A stretch of 64,000 bases of DNA from Sutcliffiella cohnii (lineage in GTDB: Bacteria; Bacillota; Bacilli; Bacillales; Bacillaceae_I), in assembly GCF_002250055.1 (NCBI RefSeq), contig NZ_CP018866.1:4088869-4152868 (forward strand). The letters run 5' to 3'. The position numbers and the translations under genes are program-made. The notes under the pieces were generated by a model that worked only from the letters and a program-made list of their open reading frames with translations, made no database searches and was not told where the DNA came from. Below are positions 8,560 through 17,341 of the stretch, piece after piece; position 1 is the first letter of the stretch, and each line of letters starts with the position of its first letter.

Positions 8560-9537
8560 TTGAACCTTAAAAAGTTTATAAAGAGATTTTTATTTTTCAT
8601 TGTCTTATTAACATTATTCATATTCTTCAATAACAGTTCTATTTTCACAAAGGATCGCTCAGGTGACCCTATCCTTTTGGCACACCGTGGATTGGCACAA
8701 ACTTTTCCATTGGAAGGGATTACCGGTGAAACATGTACTGCGGAGATCATTTACGAGCCAGAGCATGCTTATTTAGAAAATACGGTTCCGTCTATGGAAG
8801 CTGCATTTGCACATGGTGCAGACATTGTCGAGTTGGATGTTCACCCTACGAAAGATGGTGAGTTTGCCGTTTTCCACGATTGGAATTTGGAGTGTAGAAC
8901 GGATGGTGAAGGGGTAACACGAGAGCACACGATGGCAGAACTAAAACAACTCGATGTTGGCTACGGTTATACTGCCGATAACGGTGAAACATACCCGTTT
9001 CGCGGAAAAGGAGTTGGCCTAATGCCGACACTCGGTGAGGTGTTAAAAACATTTCCTGACAAACAACTTTTAATCCACATTAAAAGTAACGACGCGAACG
9101 AAGGAGTACAACTAGCAAACTATCTTGCAAAATATCCAAAATTAGAAAACGTTGCAGTCTACGGTGGCGATTTACCGATTGAGAGGTTAAAAGAAGAAAT
9201 GCCGCAAATGCGCGTTATGTCGAAAGAAACGTTAAAAAGCTGTCTTATTCCTTATTTAGCAGTCGGGTGGACAGGCTATATGCCAGATGCTTGTAAAAAT
9301 ACGCAACTTCACATACCGGAAACATACGCACGCATCTTATGGGGTTACCCACAGAAATTTTTAAATAGAATGGACGCTGTCGACACAAGGGTGATTCTCG
9401 TTGCTGGTAATGGTAATTGGTCCGAAGGTTTTGATCAAGTATCAGATTTAGAACGACTACCTAAAAATTATAACGGTGGCATTTGGACTAATCGGGTAGA
9501 CGTGATTAGCCAAGTGCCCGGTATTTTTACTGAATAA
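8560..9537 (+). CDS. Membrane-anchored glycerophosphodiester phosphodiesterase family protein
   Basis: A 325-aa protein with a short cytoplasmic KKFIKR start, one N-terminal membrane segment, then a GDPD TIM-barrel. Motifs are LLAHRGLAQ (catalytic His), ENTVPSMEAAFAHGADIVELDVHPTKDGEFAVFHD (metal Glu/Asp and second His) and LLIHIKS. An insert with CTAEIIYEPE and a non-standard C-terminal half make it divergent. The family hydrolyses glycerophosphodiesters or related lipid and teichoic-acid headgroups. TTG at 8560 has GGAGGTG 6 nt upstream; the in-frame ATG at 8518 has no RBS. It faces the CotH gene across a shared terminator. Confidence 0.85.
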   Translation: MNLKKFIKRFLFFIVLLTLFIFFNNSSIFTKDRSGDPILLAHRGLAQTFPLEGITGETCTAEIIYEPEHAYLENTVPSMEAAFAHGADIVELDVHPTKDGEFAVFHDWNLECRTDGEGVTREHTMAELKQLDVGYGYTADNGETYPFRGKGVGLMPTLGEVLKTFPDKQLLIHIKSNDANEGVQLANYLAKYPKLENVAVYGGDLPIERLKEEMPQMRVMSKETLKSCLIPYLAVGWTGYMPDACKNTQLHIPETYARILWGYPQKFLNRMDAVDTRVILVAGNGNWSEGFDQVSDLERLPKNYNGGIWTNRVDVISQVPGIFTE

Positions 9538-9551
9538 CCTACAACATTACA

Positions 9552-9596
9552 ATAGGGACAGGATCTTCCAATAAAAAGACCTGTCCCTATGTTTAT
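9552..9596 (+). terminator. Terminator built from a GGGACAGG palindrome
   Basis: ATAGGGACAGG (9552-9562) pairs with CCTGTCCCTAT (9580-9590), followed by GTTTATTTT. It ends the GDPD gene and probably also the convergent CotH gene. The stem shares the GGGACAGG core of the interspersed repeat. Confidence 0.8.
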
Positions 9597-9597
9597 T

Positions 9598-12048
9598 TTA
9601 TTCAAATACTGCCTCTAAGACTACATCCCCCGATAATTCCATCTCGAGTGTCTCGCTATTTCCATCAGCCGCTCCCTTCCAACCTACAAATGTATAGCCT
9701 TGTTTCGGTATAGCGGTAATCACAACTGGAACGCCTTGGAAGTATTGCCCTGTCCAAAGGTCTGAATTCATAACTCCAGGTGTTTCTTCATCTAGTTTAA
9801 TAGAGTTGATTTGAACAGTACCTTTTGTGGAGTCCGATTTTATCTGTACGGAGACTGTCTCTCCTAAATTAAAGTGGTTCGCTAAATGTTCACGAACAAA
9901 CATCGGTCTTTGTTCCGCAAAATTAATCATTTTTTCAACATTACTGTTCCATCCATCCATACTTACTGGGGCTCCCCAACGTTTAATATGGTTTTCCATT
10001 TCAGGTTCAATTCCTGTTTTCATCTTTTGAATCGTTTGAATAACCCGGTCAGGATGAAAAGTAGTATTTAAATGGTCCGCAAACTCATTTATGAATGTAT
10101 GTTTAAACTGCTCATTGTTTAATAGAGAGCGAAAAAGAACGTTTGGCCACTCGTGATTATGTCTTTCATTTGTTAGACTCGTAGCCCATTCCACCGTGTT
10201 ATGACTTGGTGGTACAAAGCCGAGAGTTCTATCCATATCAAACGCCATCCAGCGCCATCTGCCATCAAGACCTGGTAAACTATTAGCACCTTCACTTTTT
10301 TCGTAACGCCAGTAGCTAATATTGTTTTGTGGCCAATCCGTATTAGCATTATAAATTTGCGTAATATAATAGTTTCTGTAATTGTCGATATCCATAAGTG
10401 ACTGAATGTGTTCAAAGTGATGCTGCTCAGCAAGGTTATTATTTTTTACGTATTCTATCATCAACGCATAATCTTCTTGACCTTTTTCTGACCCTTCCGA
10501 AAGTCTACCTTCACGCTCTAGTATCGTAAAGTCACCACGGTCCCCACCATAATGGGTTTCCAAATAATGCTGATCAAGGCGATCGCGAACATTATGGATG
10601 CCCCAATACTCTCCATTAATAAAAACAATCGTCGGCTTGTAATATTGAGTATCTAAATTTAAATGGTGTACAAGGCTTTGTAAGGCAGCGTCACGAAACA
10701 TCGTCATACCCCAATCATTCCCTGAATTTCTTAACAAGATTCGATTGAAGTCATTTATCGGTTTTTCATCAAAAAATTGATAGGAAAAACGACTCGTGCC
10801 GTAATCACTTCTTGTATACAATCGAAGCGACTTTTGTGGAAAACGCCTCGTAAAGTTTCCATGAATTCGAACCCCCGCATCTTGAGCAAAAGCTAAATCC
10901 CCATTTGATTCGTAGTATTCAATATGAATTGGTCGTTCCCACTCATCTCCTCGTTGATAGTAATTTCCAGTAGCATCACGATTTTCACTACTAGATTCAT
11001 AATGAACTCCAGGTACATATATACCTGTTTCCTCATCAAATAAATGGTCTGCATCTGTTACGAGAGAAATAACTGGAAGTGTGTATTGTGGTTGAATGAA
11101 GTAGGATCGAGTGATAATTCCACTCGTCATTTCTTCAGTTTCAAAGTATGCACGAATTACCATTCCACTTTTTGAAGGCTGTGGTTCCTTCCAATCTCGA
11201 GCTTCTACGATGAAGTTTGTTGGAATAGCTGATAAAGGATTATCCGTTCTTTCTTCAATAGTTATCGGTCCTTCGTATGTATATGTGCTCTCTACATTAT
11301 TAATAGGATCCGGTTCTGAACCGTCCAACGTGTAGTATATGACTGCTTCTTCTATCGGACTTGTAATTTCTAAATGAAACGAAGACTCATAAAACCCTCC
11401 TGCATGGGAAAAAATCGGTTGCAGAAGGGATGCATCTGAATAATTATTTGGATTAACATCAGTCTGTAAGATTTCATCAAAGTAAGGCAAAACTGGAGAA
11501 AAGTCCGTAATCGGATTCCCTTCTAAATAAAGACGATCGCGCAAGTTTTCTAAGTTTGATAGTGGCTCGATATTAGTAATCAAGTTGTTCCTTGCATTTA
11601 AATCTCGGAGTTGCGCTAGATTTTTTAATACATCGATATCTTGAATATTATTGTCACGAATATTTAATTGTCGTAAGCTTGTTAGCTCGGCTAACGCATC
11701 AATGTTGCTTATTTTATTACCACGTAAGTTCAACTCATGCAAGTTCGTTAAGCTGCTAAGCTGTGAAATATCTTGAATATTATTATCACGCAAATCAAGG
11801 GAAACTAGAGAAGTAAGGTGCTCAATGCCATCTAAGCTTTCAATCTCGCTATCACGTAAAATAAGCTCTTGAATTCCTGCTAGTTGGTCCGCACGTATTT
11901 CTCCTTTTTCGTAGTTAATAGCAATTCGAATTGCTGCTTCCAAATTTTTATCCGCAATAATCGGTCCAGATGCAAGCGCATACGAAACAATCCACGCAAT
12001 CAGGCAAATTGGAAATAAAAGTAGTAGTAAGTACTTTGATTTTTTCAT
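9598..12048 (-). CDS. CotH kinase-like protein with leucine-rich repeats
   Basis: 816 aa. An N-terminal signal or anchor (KYLLLLLFPICLIAWIVSYA) is followed by five or six internalin-type LRRs (LVSLDLRDNNIQDISQLSSL; residues about 60-185). Next comes a chitobiase C-terminal-like beta domain (IYYTLDGSEPD), then a CotH kinase domain (about 385-665; GVRIHGNFTRRFPQKSLRL, GEYWGIHNVRDRLD, RWRWMAFDMDRTLGF with the catalytic-type DMD). The last 75 residues form an InlB-like beta repeat (GYTFVGWKGAADGNSETLEM). CotH proteins are atypical protein kinases of spore coats and cell surfaces. VTC and DUF4956 genes lie divergently upstream, a recurrent grouping. Confidence 0.9.
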   Translation of the reverse strand: MKKSKYLLLLLFPICLIAWIVSYALASGPIIADKNLEAAIRIAINYEKGEIRADQLAGIQELILRDSEIESLDGIEHLTSLVSLDLRDNNIQDISQLSSLTNLHELNLRGNKISNIDALAELTSLRQLNIRDNNIQDIDVLKNLAQLRDLNARNNLITNIEPLSNLENLRDRLYLEGNPITDFSPVLPYFDEILQTDVNPNNYSDASLLQPIFSHAGGFYESSFHLEITSPIEEAVIYYTLDGSEPDPINNVESTYTYEGPITIEERTDNPLSAIPTNFIVEARDWKEPQPSKSGMVIRAYFETEEMTSGIITRSYFIQPQYTLPVISLVTDADHLFDEETGIYVPGVHYESSSENRDATGNYYQRGDEWERPIHIEYYESNGDLAFAQDAGVRIHGNFTRRFPQKSLRLYTRSDYGTSRFSYQFFDEKPINDFNRILLRNSGNDWGMTMFRDAALQSLVHHLNLDTQYYKPTIVFINGEYWGIHNVRDRLDQHYLETHYGGDRGDFTILEREGRLSEGSEKGQEDYALMIEYVKNNNLAEQHHFEHIQSLMDIDNYRNYYITQIYNANTDWPQNNISYWRYEKSEGANSLPGLDGRWRWMAFDMDRTLGFVPPSHNTVEWATSLTNERHNHEWPNVLFRSLLNNEQFKHTFINEFADHLNTTFHPDRVIQTIQKMKTGIEPEMENHIKRWGAPVSMDGWNSNVEKMINFAEQRPMFVREHLANHFNLGETVSVQIKSDSTKGTVQINSIKLDEETPGVMNSDLWTGQYFQGVPVVITAIPKQGYTFVGWKGAADGNSETLEMELSGDVVLEAVFE

Positions 12049-12215
12049 TATCTATCCTCCGAAGGCTCTATTCCTTTTATCCAACATTTACAATCTCTTA
12101 AAAAAACTATATAATTAGTGGCAAAATGTAACATTATTAACAATAATAATACAATTTTTACGAAAAATTAACAATCTATTATGTTAGAAATTAAAAAATT
12201 CCGAGGGTGATGCAA

Positions 12216-12962
12216 TTGGCAGGTGAAATTTTTAGCCGGTATGAACTGAAATATTTAATTCCGTTTCATCTATATGAAGAGCTCTCACAGATTTTACAAA
12301 CACGGATGGTTTACGACAAGTACGGGGACTCGGAAGGAAAATACAATATTATTAGTCTCTATTTCGATTCCGCTGATAAAAAAATATACTATGAAACTCG
12401 CAACAAAAGGAAATATCGACAAAAACTACGACTTCGTATTTACAACAAGGCTACTTTGGAAGATAACGCTTTTTTTGAAGTTAAAAAGAAGTATAAAAAT
12501 CGTGTGAACAAGCGCCGGACGAGTATTAAGCTTGAGCATGCTTATCAATATATCGACAATTTGTTAGGAAAACACGACGATATCTCCGTTTCCAATCAGC
12601 AAATTTTTAGTGAAATTGATTCGTTCCGCAATCTATATAACTTAGTGCCTGAAAATATCGTAAGCTACGACCGACAGGCTTTCGTTGGGGTTGATGATCC
12701 AGATTTACGCGTGACGTTTGATTATAATTTACGCTGCCGGAAAGATGATTTGCATATTGAACACGGCCCACATGGAACCCACTTCGTAGACCCAAATATG
12801 GTTGTACTAGAGGTTAAGGTTGATTATAGTGTACCGCTATGGCTCTCCCGCCTTCTAAGTGAACTCGGTTGTCGGAAAGGTAGCGTGTCTAAATTTTGCA
12901 CGAGTGTTGATTTGTTAGAGGAAGAAGATGTTGAAATAATGATGCACACATTAGAGAGATAA
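12216..12962 (+). CDS. VTC domain protein (polyphosphate polymerase-like)
   Basis: 248 aa. SRYELKYLI at the N-terminus, RQKLRLRIYNK, FFEVKKKYKNRVNKRR and VVLEVKVDYSVPLWL are the basic and acidic tunnel strands of the VTC/CYTH triphosphate-tunnel fold. SVSKFCTSVDLL closes the domain. In yeast Vtc4 this domain makes polyphosphate from ATP; bacterial stand-alone copies are poorly characterised. TTG at 12216 has GAGGG 8 nt upstream; the GTG/ATG at 12207/12210 overlap the RBS. It is co-transcribed with the DUF4956 gene 12 bp downstream and divergent from CotH. Confidence 0.88.
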   Translation: MAGEIFSRYELKYLIPFHLYEELSQILQTRMVYDKYGDSEGKYNIISLYFDSADKKIYYETRNKRKYRQKLRLRIYNKATLEDNAFFEVKKKYKNRVNKRRTSIKLEHAYQYIDNLLGKHDDISVSNQQIFSEIDSFRNLYNLVPENIVSYDRQAFVGVDDPDLRVTFDYNLRCRKDDLHIEHGPHGTHFVDPNMVVLEVKVDYSVPLWLSRLLSELGCRKGSVSKFCTSVDLLEEEDVEIMMHTLER

Positions 12963-12974
12963 GGGGTATAAAGG

Positions 12975-13661
12975 ATGGATAGTTTACTAGAAATATTACG
13001 TCAGCACGACACGACGACAAGAATGACCATCATTGATGGATTCCTAGCTGTTTTCTTAAGTTTTATTTTAGCGTTAATCATTACGAAAGTTTATAAGCTT
13101 ACGTACAAAGGGCCGCGATATTCACAGTCGTTTGTCCATACGGTCATCATTATGGGTGTTGTCGTTTCGCTAATTATGATTGTTATCGGTAATAACGTTG
13201 CAGTAGCATTCGGGTTAGTTGGAGCATTTTCAATAATTCGTTTCCGTAGTGCAATGAGTGATCCGAAAGATATCGCCTTCATCTTTTTCGCGATGGCTGC
13301 CGGAATTGCTTGTGGTCTCGGTTTTTATTTATTAGCAATCATTTTTACGATTACGCTTAGCTTATTAATTTATGCTTTATACATATTTAATTACGGGAAC
13401 CGCGAAGGAGCACCTCGTACGATGAAAATTACCGTACCAGAAAACTTACAATACGACGGACTCTTTGATGATGTTTTTGCAAAATACACAACATACCAGT
13501 CATTAACGCGCGTCCAAACGACAAACCTCGGTACGATGATTCAATTAGAATATGAAGTACTAATGAAAGACGGCGTCAAAGACAAAGACATCATCGACGC
13601 AGTCCGCGAACGCAACTCCAACCTCAACGTCATGATCAACTACACCGACGTCAACTACTAA
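12975..13661 (+). CDS. DUF4956 membrane protein
   Basis: 228 aa. Three or four membrane helices fill residues 20-135, including the family block VVAVAFGLVGAFSIIRFRS followed by DPKDIAFIFFAMAAGIACGLG. A soluble C-terminal alpha/beta domain follows (about 145-228). DUF4956 proteins almost always neighbour VTC genes, and the two may form a membrane complex. The function is unproven. It is the second gene of the VTC operon. A copy of the palindromic repeat, disrupted by an insertion sequence, begins 1 bp after the stop. Confidence 0.85.
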   Translation: MDSLLEILRQHDTTTRMTIIDGFLAVFLSFILALIITKVYKLTYKGPRYSQSFVHTVIIMGVVVSLIMIVIGNNVAVAFGLVGAFSIIRFRSAMSDPKDIAFIFFAMAAGIACGLGFYLLAIIFTITLSLLIYALYIFNYGNREGAPRTMKITVPENLQYDGLFDDVFAKYTTYQSLTRVQTTNLGTMIQLEYEVLMKDGVKDKDIIDAVRERNSNLNVMINYTDVNY

Positions 13662-13662
13662 A

Positions 13663-13682
13663 GTGGACAGAGGGACAGGTCC
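13663..13682. repeat. Palindromic repeat copy 2, left half
   Basis: GTGGACAGAGGGACAGGTCC is the left part of a GGGACAGGTCCC repeat split by the IS1182-family element. The right half is at 15394-15412. The central GGACAGGTCC is present on both sides as the target-site duplication. Confidence 0.85.
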
Positions 13683-13788
13683 GAAATCACTGAAAAAGTC
13701 CCTTTTTTTGAAACGGAAAAAAAATAAGGACAACTTTTACCTCTCAATAAGGAAAATGTTGTCCTATTTTGATGCTAACCAGCGTTTT

Positions 13789-15264
13789 TTACCCTGTTTT
13801 GGAGGATAGGATCTTTCCTATCCTCTTTATATTAACTGCTAATGCAGTTAATTTTGCTTGTGTAGACATGCTTTTGAGACCGTACCCCCTGGCACGATCT
13901 AGCCCGTGAAAGCATTTCATTTCGCCGTTTTTCCATTCTTGGCATGCTCTCTTTTTATACTTTTTTTTAAACTCTGGTTGTTTTTGTTGTTGGCTATATT
14001 CATAGAATTCTGGTGTGTTGATTCCAACTTCTAAGATTTTTCCAACATTTTTTCCTTTAATACAATCTGTCCTGATTGGACAGGCTTTACATTTTTCTCT
14101 ATCAAAGTAATATTTGTACGATTGTCTGTTTTTGGTGTTCTTATAATATTTTTTTATAGTCGTATTTCCCTGTTCGCAACTCCATTGATCAGCGTCTTTG
14201 TTATAACTAAATAACTCTTCATTAATTCTATAAGCCATTTCACTTACAGGTATGTAGGCAGCTGCTTTTATTTCTTTTAATTTGTCCAAAATTACTTTTT
14301 TGAAATATGCCTTATCTCCATATAGTTCTTCAACCGAAATACCAGACTTTATAGTGAGTTGTAATAGCTCGTCAAAAAAACTACCGTCCACGTATGCCCC
14401 ATTGCCTACCCTTACGGAAGTAATAATTCTATCTTCTGTTGTAATCATAAATTCTGTTTTATATCCAAAGAAGTTGGAAGTTTTACTTTTGTGCCCAACT
14501 CTTGCTTCTTGGTCAACAATAGAACGTACACCTTTTTGGGCTAAAAACTTTGGGTCGGATAGTATTTCTTTCGCATTTTCAATCACTGCTTTTGTCTTAG
14601 GTGTAGTTTCTACGTCTACGTTTTCTGTTACTGTGGTGATAGTTTCTTCAACATAGGCTTTCATTGTTTCTTTCGCAACTTTAGGGTCTTCAATTTCTTT
14701 ATAATCCGGGATTTCTTGATTGATATCACTTGGAATTTTTTCTACTTCCTCTTTTAATGTTTTAAACATCTTACTAACTAATCTTTTCATCACCCGTTCG
14801 GGTGTAGCTTTGAACGTGTTAGCTTCTGTATGAGTGGTATCAATACTTACAGAACTACCTTTGATAATTCCTTTATCGACGCATTGTTTAACAAATAGGG
14901 CTATAATATCATCTAACGAGACATCCTGTAGTCTGTGTTTTCTAAACTTGGCTAACAGGCTGGGGTGTGGTAGTGTGTCTTCAGGATTAATATCTAGAAA
15001 GTACATATAAGCTAGATTAAGGGAAGCATCTTCTATTACTCTTTCGTCAGAAAGATTATAAAGGTATCCAAGAACGAGTAATTTAACCATCATTTCTGGT
15101 TCTTTGGCAGGCCTACCATAGTATTTACAATACGATTTTTCCAGTACTTTGTTAATATAAGAAAAATCAACTGCTTCTCTGACAAGTTTGAGTGTATGAT
15201 TTTTGGGGATTTTATAGTATAATTCGGAGTAGATGCTTAACTGCATATCTTTTTCTTTAAGCAT
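13789..15264 (-). CDS. IS1182-family transposase
   Basis: 491 aa, full length for the family. The N-terminal DUF772-type domain includes YYKIPKNHTLKLVREAVDFSY and GRPAKEPEMMVKLLVLGYLYNLSDERV. The DDE core includes SVSIDTTHTEANT and ELYGDKAYFKK. The C-terminus has a cysteine block, CKACPIRTDC, and QEWKNGEMKCFHGLDRARGYG. ATG at 15264 has AAGGAAGG upstream, which can be masked by an upstream fold-back (see the hairpin entry). No frameshift or stop is visible. Confidence 0.93.
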   Translation of the reverse strand: MLKEKDMQLSIYSELYYKIPKNHTLKLVREAVDFSYINKVLEKSYCKYYGRPAKEPEMMVKLLVLGYLYNLSDERVIEDASLNLAYMYFLDINPEDTLPHPSLLAKFRKHRLQDVSLDDIIALFVKQCVDKGIIKGSSVSIDTTHTEANTFKATPERVMKRLVSKMFKTLKEEVEKIPSDINQEIPDYKEIEDPKVAKETMKAYVEETITTVTENVDVETTPKTKAVIENAKEILSDPKFLAQKGVRSIVDQEARVGHKSKTSNFFGYKTEFMITTEDRIITSVRVGNGAYVDGSFFDELLQLTIKSGISVEELYGDKAYFKKVILDKLKEIKAAAYIPVSEMAYRINEELFSYNKDADQWSCEQGNTTIKKYYKNTKNRQSYKYYFDREKCKACPIRTDCIKGKNVGKILEVGINTPEFYEYSQQQKQPEFKKKYKKRACQEWKNGEMKCFHGLDRARGYGLKSMSTQAKLTALAVNIKRIGKILSSKTG

Positions 15265-15266
15265 AG

Positions 15267-15348
15267 AAGAAAACCTTCCTTTTCGATTGATAATTAGATT
15301 CTTGGTCGTTTCTAATTATACCAAATTTTGATAAAGGAAGGTTTTCTT
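15267..15348 (-). other. Fold-back hairpin masking the transposase RBS
   Basis: AAAGGAAGGTTTTCTT, containing the RBS, is repeated in inversion 50 bp away (15267-15282 against 15333-15348). A transcript reading in from outside the element would fold and hide the RBS. A transcript starting between the arms would not. This is a known insertion-sequence strategy against impinging transcription. Confidence 0.65.
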
Positions 15349-15393
15349 TTTTTATTTTTTTACATTTATTAGGAGGGGTTTTTCAGTGGTCTC

Positions 15394-15412
15394 GGACAGG
15401 TCCCTCGTCCAC
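15394..15412. repeat. Palindromic repeat copy 2, right half
   Basis: GGACAGGTCCCTCGTCCAC followed by ACATTTTTTGGAAAAA, the same tail as the intact copy at 37003, completes the repeat split by the IS1182-family element. Confidence 0.85.
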
Positions 15413-15456
15413 ACATTTTTTGGAAAAAATCATAAGCCTTGAGAGGATGTAAACGA

Positions 15457-15777
15457 ATGGATAAATATGTTGAGCTTTTTCAGTTAAACAACTATAAAGT
15501 GTCAAAGCAGTCGACGAAATCAACTGAATTTGAACATAACGAAACTGGAGAAGTAATTTACTTATTACCAAACAAAGAATTAACGATTATCTTGGACCCT
15601 AAAAAGATAGAAGGTAACAGTATGCTAGAAGAAAAGACTAGCGGGCTGATTCATAATACTTCATTTAATGCTTTTCCTAAGAGAAAGCATACCGGGAAAG
15701 AGTTAATTCAATATGGGTACGGTTTTAAGTTTCAGTCTGAAGAGGAATTGCAGTCGTTTCTTGTTATATTAAATTAA
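15457..15777 (+). CDS. Small hypothetical protein
   Basis: 106 aa, soluble, with no signal peptide, recognisable domain or cysteines. It begins MDKYVELFQLNNYKVSKQST and ends in an acidic, amphipathic segment (GFKFQSEEELQSFLVILN). ATG at 15457 has GAGAGG 10 nt upstream; the in-frame TTG at 15439 has no RBS. It starts 45 bp after the palindromic repeat and is followed by its own terminator. It could be a small regulatory or binding protein, but I cannot assign one. Confidence 0.6.
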   Translation: MDKYVELFQLNNYKVSKQSTKSTEFEHNETGEVIYLLPNKELTIILDPKKIEGNSMLEEKTSGLIHNTSFNAFPKRKHTGKELIQYGYGFKFQSEEELQSFLVILN

Positions 15778-15792
15778 AGAACTGATTCTTTA

Positions 15793-15822
15793 AAAAGGGG
15801 TACTATTCAGTCCCCTTTTAAT
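15793..15822 (+). terminator. Terminator of the small hypothetical gene
   Basis: AAAAGGGG (15793-15800) pairs with CCCCTTTT (15812-15819), followed by AATATT, 16 bp after the stop codon. Confidence 0.75.
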
Positions 15823-15993
15823 ATTAAAAAATGTCTCCCCCCCTTCCTACCCATACTTTAAATACATTAACCCTTATCATTTTAAAAAACTGAAACCTTC
15901 TTAGGAATCTCAACATATTATAGATTTAAATTTTGATTTTTTTGTCAACTCATGGTAGTATTATGTCGAATTTCATAAAGGAGGTATCTATTT

Positions 15994-16536
15994 ATGGCTA
16001 AAGAAAATGCTAAAAAACCATTTTATAAGAAGTGGTGGGTATGGTTAATTACCCTTGTCGTTATCTTTATGATCGCTTCTAATAACGATGAAGATAATAC
16101 TTCTAACAACGCTGTCGATAATGCTTCCGATGTGACAGAGACTGACGATCAAGTAGAAAATATTGAAGTAGAACTAACAGAAAAAGAGAAAATTGAACGA
16201 ACAGTTGAACAAATAGTTGATGAGGATTTTAATGGTACAACTATCAGTCAGTTACTAGTAAATGAAAACCTTGGTCTTGGGGATGGAAGCTACATAGTTT
16301 TACCTCATTTAGTTTGGGATGTTAAGAATAGAGCAGGTACAACAAGAGAAATGTTAGAAATGTATAGCGATCATCTTGCAGCTAAACTTGCCGATTATAA
16401 TGTTAGTGAGGTTACTGTTTTTTGGGAAGTACCATACCATTTAGAAGGCAACAACTCTGCAAAATTTAATTACGAAAGACAGGGAGACGGCATGGCCATC
16501 GGCGAGCGTTGGTACGCCCCGGTTTTAAGGGATTAA
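15994..16536 (+). CDS. Membrane-anchored hypothetical protein
   Basis: 180 aa. KKPFYKKWWVWLITLVVIFM is one N-terminal membrane helix with positive residues on the inside. A low-complexity Asp/Asn linker follows (NNDEDNTSNNAVDN), then an extracellular globular domain from about residue 60 (EKIERTVEQIVDEDFNGTTISQLLVNENL). The end (KLADYNVSEVTVFWEVPYH) resembles helix-sheet domains in other small Bacillus surface proteins. No enzyme motif is seen. AAGGAGG lies 9 nt before ATG 15994. It is monocistronic. Confidence 0.65.
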   Translation: MAKENAKKPFYKKWWVWLITLVVIFMIASNNDEDNTSNNAVDNASDVTETDDQVENIEVELTEKEKIERTVEQIVDEDFNGTTISQLLVNENLGLGDGSYIVLPHLVWDVKNRAGTTREMLEMYSDHLAAKLADYNVSEVTVFWEVPYHLEGNNSAKFNYERQGDGMAIGERWYAPVLRD

Positions 16537-16554
16537 GCGTCTCACTAATAAATA

Positions 16555-16597
16555 AAATAACCACTACCTTGCCCATAACAAGTAGTGGTTATTTTTT
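16555..16597 (+). terminator. Bidirectional terminator
   Basis: AAATAACCACTAC (16555-16567) pairs with GTAGTGGTTATTT (16582-16594), with a T-tract on the plus side and an A-rich tract on the other. It separates the convergent membrane-protein and GNAT genes. Confidence 0.85.
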
Positions 16598-16635
16598 TGA
16601 GTTTATTATATTAACTTACATTTTTGCTTCCTGTT

Positions 16636-17124
16636 TTACACAACAAACGTCTGAATCAAACAAGGCTCATCATCGATGTGGTCTTCTTTTTCTTCATACT
16701 GAATGTCGAGTTCACTATAAAGCTTTTTCCAGAACGAAACAGCAGGTTGGTTGTCGATTAGCTCCATAACAAAATATTTTCCAGGCTTCTCTTTAAAAAG
16801 CTGCTTTACTGCTTCTCTTCCCAAACCTTTTCCTTTATATTTGTTTAAAATAAAGATGTCATTAATGCCAAAGTCATTCAGTGCTTTTAAAAAAGGGCGC
16901 TCTAGTAGCAGAATAAAGCCTATAATTCTTTCTTCTAGTTTGATAAAATACGGAACGATTCCTTCCACTTCCCAAAATTTTTCAAAACCATCGAACTCAA
17001 AGTAGCCTTCTTCGCTGATTTCAAGTGTCGAAGTGAATTTTGATAGGTCATGAAGGTATAACGAATAAAAATTTCTTAAAACATCCTTTTCTGATTGTAA
17101 AACTTCGTGTAAAGTTATAGACAT
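16636..17124 (-). CDS. GNAT family N-acetyltransferase
   Basis: 162 aa. IGFILLLERP (beta 4), NDIFILNKYKGKGLGREAVKQLF (beta 4-alpha 3 with the acetyl-CoA pyrophosphate loop KGKGLGR) and FVMELIDNQPAVSFWKKLY (the Asn and Tyr of the C-terminal fold) define a GNAT acetyltransferase. The substrate cannot be inferred. It uses acetyl-CoA in the cytoplasm. It is monocistronic and convergent with the upstream plus-strand gene. Confidence 0.85.
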   Translation of the reverse strand: MSITLHEVLQSEKDVLRNFYSLYLHDLSKFTSTLEISEEGYFEFDGFEKFWEVEGIVPYFIKLEERIIGFILLLERPFLKALNDFGINDIFILNKYKGKGLGREAVKQLFKEKPGKYFVMELIDNQPAVSFWKKLYSELDIQYEEKEDHIDDEPCLIQTFVV

Positions 17125-17290
17125 TTTTGCATATACCCCTTTCTTATTAGCAAAGTAAACGAATCCCTTGTATGTTCATTTAGAATCCTTTTCATTCCCA
17201 TCCCTATTTTTCAAAAATTCTGTATCCTTATTTTCTATTATAATACAATTTTGCATTCGTTTTCTTAAAAATTCAGAAGAAAGTCTTTAC

Positions 17291-17321
17291 CAAAAAAATA
17301 AAACCAGGCATCTGCCTGGTT
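17291..17321 (-). terminator. Terminator of the sugar catabolic operon
   Basis: AACCAGGC-N4-GCCTGGTT (17302-17321) is followed on the minus strand by TTATTTTTTT. It lies 20 bp after the HAD phosphatase stop, at the end of the seven-gene catabolic operon. Confidence 0.88.
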
Positions 17322-17341
17322 CTTGTTTTTAATTATGTCGT

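Larger units (their letters stand above)
13683..15393. mobile_element. IS1182-family insertion sequence, complete, 1711 bp
   Basis: The boundaries follow from a 10-bp target duplication, GGACAGGTCC (13673-13682 and 15394-15403). Terminal inverted repeats are GAAATCACTGAAAAAGTCCC at the left and GAGACCACTGAAAAACCCCT (reverse complement) at the right, with 15 of 20 positions matching. It carries one intact transposase on the minus strand and an internal terminator (AATAAGGACAAC/GTTGTCCTATT, 13728-13774). It looks recently active. Confidence 0.92.
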
